Source: Gracilaria caudata (Eukaryota > Rhodophyta > Florideophyceae > Gracilariales > Gracilariaceae). Taken from it: a DNA stretch of 13,036 nucleotides. The stretch is from contig JASCIV010000744.1 in the NCBI GenBank assembly GCA_030374735.1, positions 1 to 13,036 on the forward strand, written 5' to 3'. Positions 1 through 8,316 of the stretch are shown here, in pieces (the first letter of the stretch is position 1; each line of letters opens with the position of its first letter). A program made the position numbers and the translations under genes. Under the pieces are notes generated by a model. That model saw only the letters and a list, made by a program, of their open reading frames with translations, was not told where the DNA came from and ran no database searches.

Positions 1-455
1 GCCAGCTGCGCTACATGTCCGGTGTAGGCTACCATAGGAGGCTGTCGTGGGCGTATATGAGTGTGACCACAAGCCTGACTCGGCAATGCGGCAAGCAATG
101 GCACTCGAGTGGATGGTTCGGTAGATCGTACATTCGTGCGTCCATGTCACAAGTGCTTGCGACACAGTAACAATCGCGCTGGCGCAATAAAGCGCAAATA
201 TCTTGCGAAGGGTGGAACGGAAATGAGCCGAATGCCGAAGCAGTCCGGCCCCGCGCACGATGCTTCCTCGCTGTCGGTATTGGTAGAACGCGGCTCTCCG
301 AGCATATGTTGAGCAGGCGGAGCGCGAGCTTTGGTCGGACGCTCCCTCGTGATGTTTGGCCACCCTATCGTACGGTGACTATGTCGAGCGCGAGAGCGCA
401 AGTACAGTGCCAGCCAACGCAGAGTTTTCAGCCGTGGCTGCCGTACGCTTCGAGT

Positions 456-826
456 GTTTGGCGAGCACCTGTAGAAAGGCTTTTATTTTTCCACCCCCTC
501 TACAACGGGCTGCCGCCTTCGAGAGCGCGCGCTGCGCGTGGAAAGTGCCCAGCGATGGCGTCGATGATTACCATCGCCTTCTACCCCCTGTTGTGGAGGC
601 CAGTCGCAACCCATCTGAACACTCCTCGCGGCCGTATGCTCCACCTACTGACTGCTGCATGTGTTGCGCAAACGCGCGCGCTATGAACACACTCTAGCGA
701 CTCCCTCCGACTACGCCGCACGCCCCTGGAAAACCAACCGTACCGCGTTCTCAGTGGGAAACGTCCCACCACAGTTCGGCACCGGTCACAGTGTCAGGTG
801 CACACTGTCGACCGTTTGGCGAGCAC
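456..826. repeat. 13-bp direct repeat pair (456-468 and 814-826)
   Basis: The 13-mer gtttggcgagcac occurs at 456-468 and again at 814-826 in the same orientation; the flanks differ. The second copy starts at the last base of the hairpin at 783-814. No function is known. It may be a shared cis element or coincidence. Confidence 0.4.
783..814. repeat. Imperfect inverted repeat / hairpin
   Basis: The arms cggtc-acagtgt (783-794) and acactgt-c-gaccg (802-814) are complementary over 12 pairs, with a single unpaired c at 809 and a 7-nt loop (795-801). As DNA it is a near-palindromic site that could bind a dimeric protein; as RNA it would fold into a stem. No gene or terminator context explains it. 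Confidence 0.4.
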
Positions 827-1200
827 GCGGAAGACTGAGGCAATCATACCTTCACAAATGCGGATTTGCGCAACGAGCTTCGGAGGGACGGTGATTTGCC
901 TACACGTTGCCCTCGCACACCCAGAACAATTCCACGTCAGCACGAACGACGATGGTGCGTTGCTTCGCTGGAGCTGATCGCACAAATTGCATTTGCTCCC
1001 TGCGGAGGCTTTGTCATCCTTTCTGTGAAGAAGGACCTCGCGTCTGCGTGCATCATCACGATCTGCGCCGCTCGCTCAGATTGAAGGTATAACCTACATT
1101 TTCGCTACACAGAACCGCTTCTTTTCATCATCTCGCGAGTTCTCATTCGCTGCGCCGCTATTGATTGCAGAAGGCGCCAATGTCGCAAAGATGCCCTGTG

Positions 1201-1609
1201 TATATAGACCCAGTAACGAGAGCAGTTCGTTCCGAAGCGCGCAGTTCTTGTTGACGCATCTGTCGGCTTTCGGTCATCTGTGCATTTGTGTGCCCGGCTT
1301 GTCGAATAACAACTACATTCTTTCGTCCACTTCCGTGTTGTTCAGAACCAGCGTTTTGTTTTCGTTTGCTTTGTATATTATTAACTCATAATCCCGTAAC
1401 CTTTCATATCTTCCACCATTGCTTCTGCACTTGCGCATCCGACAGCACGACCTCCCGACATAGCACTTAAAAGGGAGCCAACTTCGCACCCAACACCTGA
1501 CAACACGACACGGCGCCTACCCTTCTCACCACAATCACGTCAATCTACCACAATCATTGCAACCCCCCCACCTTCACACGCTGCTTGTGCCTTTCGACAC
1601 CCGCCGTCT
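1201..1609 (+). promoter_or_regulatory. Candidate promoter and 5' leader of the bZIP gene
   Basis: A TATATA element lies at 1201-1206, and a second TATA-like TTAAAAG at 1467-1473. From 1194 to 1609 the + strand contains no ATG at all. The last ~130 nt before the start codon are a C/A- and C/T-rich stretch typical of an untranslated leader. Either element could position transcription, giving a leader of roughly 380 or 110 nt. The absence of upstream ATGs fits a scanned leader, but transcription start and any leader intron cannot be seen from sequence. Confidence 0.4.
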
Positions 1610-3172
1610 ATGCATCCAACACCCTGTGCGCCGCCCCAGTGTGTAATGTCACCACGAGAACTGCTTCCTCCCACTGCAGAAGAAGCACATGCACTCGCCT
1701 CGCTCGCTTTGAACCCTGCCTTCGGTTCCTACGAAACCATTCTCTCACTTCAGGGTGTTCTCGACTTCATCTCGCACGCAGACATTTACAACTTTCTATT
1801 CACGGAGGAGCCTGTACATATTCGTCATATCGCCATGCCAGATCTGTCGTCCAAATCTATCGCCGGTCATTTCATTAAGACGCGTGTCGAACCGGGTAAT
1901 TGTTCAAATGACTCGCTTTCATGCCATGCTTCTGGTTCTTATCTGCTCATGCCGGCGTTCACCATCAATCAAACAACATTTGGCTTTGGCATTCACAGTT
2001 ATTTCGACACTTCTTCTCGAAGCACTTGTGAAGGCCGTCCTGCCGCTGTTCACACTGCCGAGTCCAGGTTCGTCAAGAACGAATCGACCGGTATTCTGCT
2101 CAAGGTGATCGACTCGGAACAATCTGGCTTGATTACCGTAGAATACTCGTGCATGTCATCGTTGACTCGCATAGCTCGCTCTTCGGCGACCTTCTATCGA
2201 AACAAGTTCCGATCTGTTTTGAGGTCGGGCACTCTCGACATGCCTCACGTGTTGTCATGCATCTCAGAGTTCTACACCGCTAATCAGTACCGTCGGTGTC
2301 CCGTTTGTGCATGTCCTCACAAAATTTGTGAATGCACCCTCCAACTTGCCGAGCCGCGCCATCCGTTCGATACGAACGCTTTCTTGAAAAACATGACCTT
2401 ACGTTTCGGCAGGTTTGTGGGCGTGGGTGATGTCACATGCTACGTCGACGGCAGGAATAGTCGAAAGGCATCAATTGGTTGCCGATATGTTATCGATGGC
2501 GAGCTAAATACGTCAAAAGTGGAACAAATGCGATCTACGGTCATTGAGAAGCATTTGAATCGTGTTAACGCTTTGAACTTTTTTGTTGCATCAGGAACGC
2601 CGCCGCATACACCAAAACCGGTTACTTCGAGAGATGAACAGCCACGTGAGGACATACTCTCAGAATTGCTCTCGAAACAAGATGAGAGAAAGACGTCAAT
2701 GACCAACAGTTCTACGAGTGATGCATCGTGGCTTCTGGGTCCTGCTCAACCAACTCTTGACATCAGTCTTTCTTTCGGTGATCAAGACTCCACTCTTCCC
2801 GACGATTTCGGTCTGTTCATCCCTCAAGATGAAAACTTGATGCAACCTGTTCACTCCAAAGATCCAGAACTGAAATCTTCGAATACCACCTTCGAAAAAG
2901 TGCCAAATGCAATTCTTTCACCTGTTACCCCGCCAAGCACTTCCACACAGTGCAGTGATGAGGAACAGACGCTCCGACTTCAGAAGCTCGAGAAGCGTAA
3001 GGCACGCAATCGCGCTTCTGCGATGAGAAGCCATCTCAAGAAGAAAGCCTTTATTGACGGTTTGAAACAAGAGCTAAACAGGAACCACGACAATATACTT
3101 CGTTTACGATCTCGAGAAATGATGTTGAGAAAGGAAAACCTGCGATTACGAAAACTTCTTACCAAAGATTAG
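1610..3172 (+). CDS. bZIP-domain transcription factor with a novel cysteine-containing N-terminal region
   Basis: A 520-residue protein with a C-terminal bZIP domain. The basic region (about residues 460-479) contains N467-R-A-S-A, and the leucine zipper follows with d positions L485, N492, L499, L506 and L513 and an Asn in an a position (N510). Spacing from N467 to the first zipper leucine is canonical. The residue eight after N467, invariantly Arg (sometimes Lys) in typical bZIPs, is H475. A run of lysines (477-479) may serve as part of a nuclear localisation signal. Residues 1-330 match no domain I recognise but include a tight cysteine cluster (C230, C233, C235, C240, C242) followed by mixed hydrophobic/charged sequence. 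Residues 335-455 are Ser/Thr/Pro- and Asp/Glu-rich and look disordered, as in an activation region. By family it should bind DNA as a dimer in the nucleus; targets are unknown. The first ATG is used; M13 (1646) is an alternative. No introns are needed. Confidence 0.85.
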   Translation: MHPTPCAPPQCVMSPRELLPPTAEEAHALASLALNPAFGSYETILSLQGVLDFISHADIYNFLFTEEPVHIRHIAMPDLSSKSIAGHFIKTRVEPGNCSNDSLSCHASGSYLLMPAFTINQTTFGFGIHSYFDTSSRSTCEGRPAAVHTAESRFVKNESTGILLKVIDSEQSGLITVEYSCMSSLTRIARSSATFYRNKFRSVLRSGTLDMPHVLSCISEFYTANQYRRCPVCACPHKICECTLQLAEPRHPFDTNAFLKNMTLRFGRFVGVGDVTCYVDGRNSRKASIGCRYVIDGELNTSKVEQMRSTVIEKHLNRVNALNFFVASGTPPHTPKPVTSRDEQPREDILSELLSKQDERKTSMTNSSTSDASWLLGPAQPTLDISLSFGDQDSTLPDDFGLFIPQDENLMQPVHSKDPELKSSNTTFEKVPNAILSPVTPPSTSTQCSDEEQTLRLQKLEKRKARNRASAMRSHLKKKAFIDGLKQELNRNHDNILRLRSREMMLRKENLRLRKLLTKD

Positions 3173-3214
3173 AAGGGCTGTGTAATCTGTGGAAAGTGAC
3201 TTCTCTACTACTTT

Positions 3215-3352
3215 GATCTGTTCCCAGATCCGTGGAACACAAGCGAACTCTTCACGACTCTTGTAATGGTGCATACGATGGCCCTATGTTGGGTGTAGAT
3301 TGAAAGATGTGAACTTTGCTGCCCATGGTCACATTCGTTTCAGCAAACGAAT
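3215..3352 (+). repeat. Two short perfect hairpins in the presumed bZIP 3' UTR
   Basis: gatctg/cagatc with a 4-nt loop spans 3215-3230. attcgttt/aaacgaat with a 4-nt loop spans 3333-3352 (8 bp perfect). Both lie 40-180 nt after the bZIP stop codon and before the AATAAA at 3510, so they would be in the mRNA 3' UTR. They could be stability or protein-binding elements. Single hairpins of this size are expected by chance in a window this long. Confidence 0.3.
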
Positions 3353-3509
3353 CTGCTTGGTACTTTGGGGTAGTTTCAAGCCCTTGGGATTGACCGGAGA
3401 TTGTTCACCATGATATTCGCCATGCTGCCGCGCTAGATGATTAGATAATCCATACGATCGGTAGAAGGGTTTCCTCATGCGGGCCCATTTCGTATTCGTC
3501 GTATGTGTA

Positions 3510-3515
3510 AATAAA
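3510..3515 (+). promoter_or_regulatory. Candidate polyadenylation signal AATAAA
   Basis: AATAAA occurs about 340 nt after the bZIP stop, followed directly by a GT-rich run (tgtcgtgtgtatc) and then an A-rich stretch. This resembles a eukaryotic cleavage/polyadenylation region. Whether this organism uses AATAAA is unknown. Confidence 0.4.
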
Positions 3516-3591
3516 TATGTCGTGTGTATCTAAAGAAAAAGAAGAAAACTCCTGTCACCTTGCAATTTCTTGTGCTCTCGCAGTAATGTGT

Positions 3592-3612
3592 TGTTTACGT
3601 AAAGAGTAAACA
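3592..3612. repeat. Inverted repeat tgtttac/gtaaaca
   Basis: Seven-bp perfect arms (3592-3598 and 3606-3612) flank a 7-nt loop, just downstream of the candidate polyadenylation signal. No function can be assigned. Confidence 0.25.
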
Positions 3613-4224
3613 CCAGCCGTTTCTGAATAGCCTATTCAACGGTATTCTAACGAGACTGGAAGATCTGTTGGACAACAAGTTTGCGAATTATCCGAGACCC
3701 ACTTTAGGACATATGTGTATCTTTCGTGAAGCACGGACGTCGTTTTTTCATCATGAAAGGACAACGATGATAATCAATCGTACTCATGAGAACATTACAC
3801 AATTGCTCACAAGATTTTAGTAGCCAGTAAGTTTCTTGACTTGTAAGCATCAACCTTTTCATACTTAAATCCAAGTCACGAAGCTGTGCGCAACTGGGAA
3901 GAAGATATCAAACTCTTCAAGGACTGAGTTTCGAGCACATAGGTGACTTGCCATGAGACTCGCAGAACCCTACGCAGAGCGATCTGGAAACTCTTCCACT
4001 GTGCAACTGTTTTGTTTTATTTTCTTGAACACGTCGAAGGGTGAACGCTAAATTGGTCGTCGTGTCTTCCTTCTAATTAGAACCTAGGTTCTTTGCTCAT
4101 AGTTGACGAATACGTCCATCGGGCGATGCAGACATTCGATTAGAGAAAAGCGGAACCATTACATTCTCTCAGCTTTTCCGAAGTAGGGGGTTTCTTCACT
4201 CCCGCCGTTTCATTTGTTATCTTG

Positions 4225-4293
4225 ATGTCAGAGGGTTTATCCTGCTCCACTAAATTTATGTCTCCTTGCTTCCTCTTTGCTTTGGAGAAGTGA
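4225..4293 (+). other. Short upstream ORF in the GT61 leader
   Basis: An ATG at 4225 opens 22 codons ending in TGA at 4291-4293. A second in-frame ATG lies at 4258. The stop is only 12 nt before the main ATG (4306), and the frame is the same as the glycosyltransferase. If transcribed, it could damp translation of the downstream gene. The TGA also rules out simple N-terminal extension of the main protein. Confidence 0.3.
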
Positions 4294-4305
4294 GAGCCCA
4301 AAATT

Positions 4306-6942
4306 ATGCGTTTCAGCACGGTTGTTGGTAAGGATGGGAAACAACCAACTTCCGCTCGACAATGGCATATTACGGAATTCTCGGTGCCATCTTCACCATC
4401 TGGAGAGAGGACTTTAATTCCGATTTGGGAGAAGGAACATTCTACTAATACTAGGACAAGGGATGTAATGCCAGAAGACACGCGAACAATAACACCCAAG
4501 ATTCATTCTCCGGTACTGAAATCAGATCCTCTTCGGGTTGGTCCACAAATGTCTAGAACAAGATTGCCCTTACGAAATCCTTCACCCGGCTCACCCAACA
4601 CAACCCTTACGAAGAATCGTTTTTCCAGGGAGATGCATCGGAAATCGCTGTCACAAAGGTTTCTCGGGCTTTTCATGGCCCTTTGCATTGCAATTGGACT
4701 ATTGGGGTGCATAATGGACCGACTGGCAGGTGAACTGAATAAGATTGATTCGGAATTGGAAAAGAGGAACGAAATGATGTTAGCAAGAGAACAATCCGAT
4801 GCAAGACTTTTTCCTCATTCCTTAGCGAATCCCTCTGAGAGACGTGCTAGGAGACTTGCAGCAACGGGTGTTGAGGCACTAACCGGAAGACGTTTCACAG
4901 GGCACGACGGCTTCTTTGATGACCTGAAGTTTCAGATAGAGACGATTTTTCGACTGGTGAAGTTTCTCAATCAAGGTAATGAATACGGGACCACTGCCGC
5001 TTTGGTCAACACACTATATAAGCTGTCCGCAAGTAGCATACTACCAGCTGCAAATAACAATGTTGACTTTAAGTCTAAGCTTGTGACATCCTTGAACAAG
5101 ACACCCAGCAGTTCCTTCGATTTACACTCGGTTCAAACTCGACATGCGCTTTTCCATAATGATCCTCAACACACAGCCATCTCGTTAAAGCCCCTTCAGA
5201 ACGACCGGATACCAACTATCGACACAACGCGCACCACTCACATTCCTAAAGCAGCGTGGACAGGATCTATATTTTCGAAAACGGTTTCTGGGAGCCCCAC
5301 ATCGTATAATCTGTTCTCATCGAAGAAAGATAATACCTCCTCACAAAACGAAAATGAAAGTGCTGTGGGTCACATGCACCATGGCCAGGGACAAGTACTA
5401 GGAATCAATTCAGCACAGAATCCTTTGATCCAGGCTCAAAAGCAACTCCTTCCGTCCTCTACGACAGCGCTCCGGGAACCACAGATTGACCCTAACGGTG
5501 CACAATCACCATATCCTCTATCCAATTCTGCCTATTCTGTTGAAGGAATTGTTGTTTGGGAGTTGCCGCGGGGTAAATCATTGTGTCGCATTTTCAACGT
5601 TGCCAGACTTTCAGATGGGACTCTATTCTTGCCAAAATGGATGGAGAACCACAAGGAAACGCTTGTTGCGCACTGCGGGCTGAAGAAGGCATTATACGTT
5701 TTCGAAGGTCAATCGAAGGACCGGGGGCTGAGGGATTATTCTTCAGGAAAGATTCGTTTCGACGGAACTTTTGCTAATCGAGACCTCTTTAGTCCCCACC
5801 CCCCACGACACCACATGCCTCACTTCTTGTCGGATATTATTCCACCCCTTGTAGCAACAGAGGTTATTCTTGGTTCAGGTCGGCAAGTTGTGCCTTTCAA
5901 GTGCATCTCAGCGGAAGGGACAGGGAGTCCTTCTTTGTCCACAAATTTGATTTACGAAGTGAAGCCCTTTTTGTTCCTGGATGTGGAAACGATTTCTAAG
6001 CCGCCAACAAGCTGGGTCCCAAGTTTGGCAAAATTCTTCGCTCATCCGAAGATTGGCTTTGGGTTGGTTCCGGACCAGGTCTCAGACCGTGGCGATGAAC
6101 CGAATGAATGTAATAGCCTTACTTTGCTTCGTTCAGTAATGCTAACAAACATCAATCCGTACGAACCTTACGGGTTATTTGGGGCTGATGGGAAAAACCA
6201 TGTCTTCACTTTCAATGGAATCTCTCGTGAACCGACGTGGACCAGTACGGGGATGCTCAGGCGGCCGTGTGTAGTTTCAGTTACCGTGCTTACCAGAAAA
6301 GGGCATCGAGCTCTTCTCGAACTGGAGGAGTTGCAGAAAGTCATCAAGACTCGCTTTGTTGAGCAGGGATTGGACCTGGATTTTAAAGTAGTTGACTTCA
6401 AGGACATGTGCTTCGAAGACCAAGTGCGAATAATGCAAGAAACGAACGTTCTCATTGCCAGTCATGGTGCCGGTAACACTAATCTTGTATTCATGAGACC
6501 TGGGGGCACCGTTATTGAAGTGTTCCCATTCTCATACAAAGCGGGACCGTTCGACGGATTTGCGAAGGTCTTCGGAATGGAATACAAAACAGCAATGTCT
6601 GCACCTCAAACGAATGTTTTCAAGGCATGTATGCGAAGAAGGGAAAAGAGCACGACCATTATGAAGGAGGTCTTCGACAAGTGGGATAAAGCTGTTCAAG
6701 AAGACAAGGAAACCCCATGGGTTCACCGACTCGATTTTGAGAAGGAATTCGGAGAACCCGGAAAGTCCGAGGGCATGACGACTAGAATTTGCGCCAGACA
6801 GCAGCAGCTGAAGTTCAACGTACATGCTGTGGCTCAAATGGCGCTTGATTCAGGACTAGGCCAATGTCATTTCTCACAGACAATCCTCGATCAAGAGAGG
6901 TCGACATCCTCGCCCCAAACGGACGATGGAGCATCCCTATAA
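4306..6942 (+). CDS. GT61-family (DUF563) glycosyltransferase, type II membrane protein
   Basis: An 878-residue protein. The N-terminal ~118 residues are polar and basic and would face the cytosol. A single hydrophobic segment (about 119-137) is followed by a charged, coiled-coil-like stretch (137-163). A long Ser/Thr/Asn/Gln-rich stem (about 230-420) precedes the catalytic part. Family marks: H506-F-L-S-D510 near the start of the GT61 domain (the usual HFxxD motif), then near the C-terminus the S719-H-G-A-G723-N-T-N block followed by the PGG...IEVFPF segment. This is the standard DUF563 signature, as in plant beta-1,2-xylosyltransferases and EOGT-like enzymes. It most likely transfers a sugar (xylose, arabinose or GlcNAc in characterised relatives) to glycoproteins or polysaccharides in the Golgi/ER lumen; donor and acceptor cannot be read here. 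It is longer than typical relatives because of the cytosolic tail and stem. The ATG is the first after an in-frame TGA (4291); M110 (4633) would give a shorter, more usual tail. Confidence 0.88.
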   Translation: MRFSTVVGKDGKQPTSARQWHITEFSVPSSPSGERTLIPIWEKEHSTNTRTRDVMPEDTRTITPKIHSPVLKSDPLRVGPQMSRTRLPLRNPSPGSPNTTLTKNRFSREMHRKSLSQRFLGLFMALCIAIGLLGCIMDRLAGELNKIDSELEKRNEMMLAREQSDARLFPHSLANPSERRARRLAATGVEALTGRRFTGHDGFFDDLKFQIETIFRLVKFLNQGNEYGTTAALVNTLYKLSASSILPAANNNVDFKSKLVTSLNKTPSSSFDLHSVQTRHALFHNDPQHTAISLKPLQNDRIPTIDTTRTTHIPKAAWTGSIFSKTVSGSPTSYNLFSSKKDNTSSQNENESAVGHMHHGQGQVLGINSAQNPLIQAQKQLLPSSTTALREPQIDPNGAQSPYPLSNSAYSVEGIVVWELPRGKSLCRIFNVARLSDGTLFLPKWMENHKETLVAHCGLKKALYVFEGQSKDRGLRDYSSGKIRFDGTFANRDLFSPHPPRHHMPHFLSDIIPPLVATEVILGSGRQVVPFKCISAEGTGSPSLSTNLIYEVKPFLFLDVETISKPPTSWVPSLAKFFAHPKIGFGLVPDQVSDRGDEPNECNSLTLLRSVMLTNINPYEPYGLFGADGKNHVFTFNGISREPTWTSTGMLRRPCVVSVTVLTRKGHRALLELEELQKVIKTRFVEQGLDLDFKVVDFKDMCFEDQVRIMQETNVLIASHGAGNTNLVFMRPGGTVIEVFPFSYKAGPFDGFAKVFGMEYKTAMSAPQTNVFKACMRRREKSTTIMKEVFDKWDKAVQEDKETPWVHRLDFEKEFGEPGKSEGMTTRICARQQQLKFNVHAVAQMALDSGLGQCHFSQTILDQERSTSSPQTDDGASL

Positions 6943-7032
6943 AAACATGGAAGCTTTCACTGAAACTTTCGTTGAGACAGCGCAGTGTAACGTTGTATAG
7001 TGCTTACGCTATAAATAAGAGATTAATATCTT
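6943..7032. other. 90-bp convergent intergenic spacer
   Basis: The GT61 gene and the FAD/CFA-like gene point at each other with only 90 bp between stop codons. A variant polyadenylation hexamer AATAAG sits at 7014-7019 (+). With so little space, the two mRNAs probably overlap tail to tail. Confidence 0.5.
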
Positions 7033-8316
7033 TTAGCCCATTCTAAATGACAAGGTCAGTCTACGAACATACTTCACTTTTAGCGCAGCTTGCCATAAAC
7101 ACATCTGGGCGAGTGCGGTTCGGGTTTCATCTGGCTTTAACTTGTCCATGGCGAGGCTTCCATGCACACGCTCTATAACTTCGAAAACGTCCGCCGAAGC
7201 TTCGTCATGATTCAAAAACGACATTCGTTCCAAATCAAAGCAGTGCTTCTCGACGCATTCTATAAGATCTCCGGCTTTCCAAAGCACAAACCCCTCATCT
7301 CCAGAAAACAGAGAGTCTGTTCCTTTAGCTGGTTTAGAATGTGCTTTTGGTGGTCTAGTACCGAAAACAGTACAACCAAGCTCGAATGTGGCATCCATTG
7401 TTGCTGTTTCCCGAAGAAACATTAAGGCATCACCTAAGGAATCAAACCCGCAGCTCTTGTAAGCGTTGACCAAAGTAGGTGAAAGAATCAAGCTGAATTG
7501 TTTTGGGTCGCTCTCGAGGGCTCCAGAGTCAAAGGGCTCTGGATTTTGCTTCAGAAAGTCTTCAACGAGTAGAATCTGTATCTGCTGGCTCACCGACAAT
7601 AGCTCCGCCTTTCTCGTTACGAATCCGACTCTCTCAGATGTCTGGACAACAATCGTTGCTCGAGCCTCCCCGTTTTTCTGCAAACTACTGACGGTTATGT
7701 CAGAAAGGTCCCCCACCATCTCGAGGATATTCACAGCCGTCTTATCGTCAAACCAACCATCAGTTGAAACCGACGGAACACGTACTAAGCGAGTACTATA
7801 ACTGTCGTTCAGCTCTCCAAGTTCAAGCCACCACGACGGATAAACAACACTTGTGATGCATGTCGTAAGTTCAGGCAATCTTGTATTGGTTGGAAGTGTA
7901 GAGGGTCTCTGTATACTGCCCACGAAGCTTCGCAGTAAACTTTCGGCTAGCTTCGCACGTCCCTTCCGTGCACCAGAGGGTTCAAGATCGAGACGATCAG
8001 CGATGAAAAGTGCTCGAAGTGCAATACTGAGATCCGTGGGAGTTGGGCAATCGAATTCATGAGCTGTAAATGCTGCTGCTGCAGTAGTGGCAAGATCGTG
8101 ACCGTGTCGCAATGCGTCTGCTATGCGAATCAATACTCTCGGACTCTTAATCGTTATTCTTGCCCGGTCTGGTTCTTCTATGCCCTCCACGTTGTTTCGA
8201 GCATGATCATCGTTTCTGAGCAAGTTCAGGCTTGACATACTTTTACTACGCTTACGACGAGGCCCAAAACGATGCATGCGACCATTACCAACCGCGACAA
8301 CCACAACAGGGACATT
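7033..8316 (-). other. CFA-synthase-like C-terminal half lacking catalytic motifs
   Basis: This subregion encodes residues 520-946. It preserves the order and predicted secondary structure of CFA synthase but not its catalytic signatures. The glycine-rich SAM loop reads EMVGDLS (7702-7722), and the active-site cysteine of YSC is Thr (7792-7803). There are also charged insertions around residues 538-572 and 840-853. The reading frame is open throughout, so this is not a frameshifted relic but a coding sequence retained under some constraint, or one only recently decaying. Assignment is by eye from remembered family motifs. Confidence 0.6.

Larger units (their letters stand above)
1..1193. other. 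Intergenic region, no gene recognised
   Basis: Only short overlapping open frames occur on both strands, the longest about 113-126 codons (306-686 and 356-697, +). None shows a recognisable domain, and two overlap each other in different frames, as expected by chance in CpG-rich DNA with few stops. No tRNA or rRNA signature was seen. It holds a hairpin (783-814) and a 13-bp direct repeat (456-468 and 814-826). It could carry distal promoter DNA of the bZIP gene, the 3' region of a gene left of the window, or an unrecognised non-coding RNA. Confidence 0.5.
3173..4305. other. Intergenic region: bZIP 3' UTR and GT61 upstream DNA
   Basis: There is no coding frame of note in 1.1 kb, which is more A/T-rich than the coding regions. 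It contains three small perfect hairpins (3215-3230, 3333-3352, 3592-3612), a candidate polyadenylation signal (3510-3515) and a short upstream ORF before the GT61 start (4225-4293). No RNA gene was recognised. Confidence 0.6.

Noticed and set aside
306..697. Overlapping open frames of 113 and 126 codons as possible genes
   Set aside because: They overlap in two frames, show no domain, signal or family resemblance, and sit in CpG-rich DNA where stop codons are scarce.
4140..4499. 119-codon - strand open frame at the GT61 5' end
   Set aside because: It is antisense to the GT61 start and leader, has no recognisable domain, and is consistent with a shadow frame.
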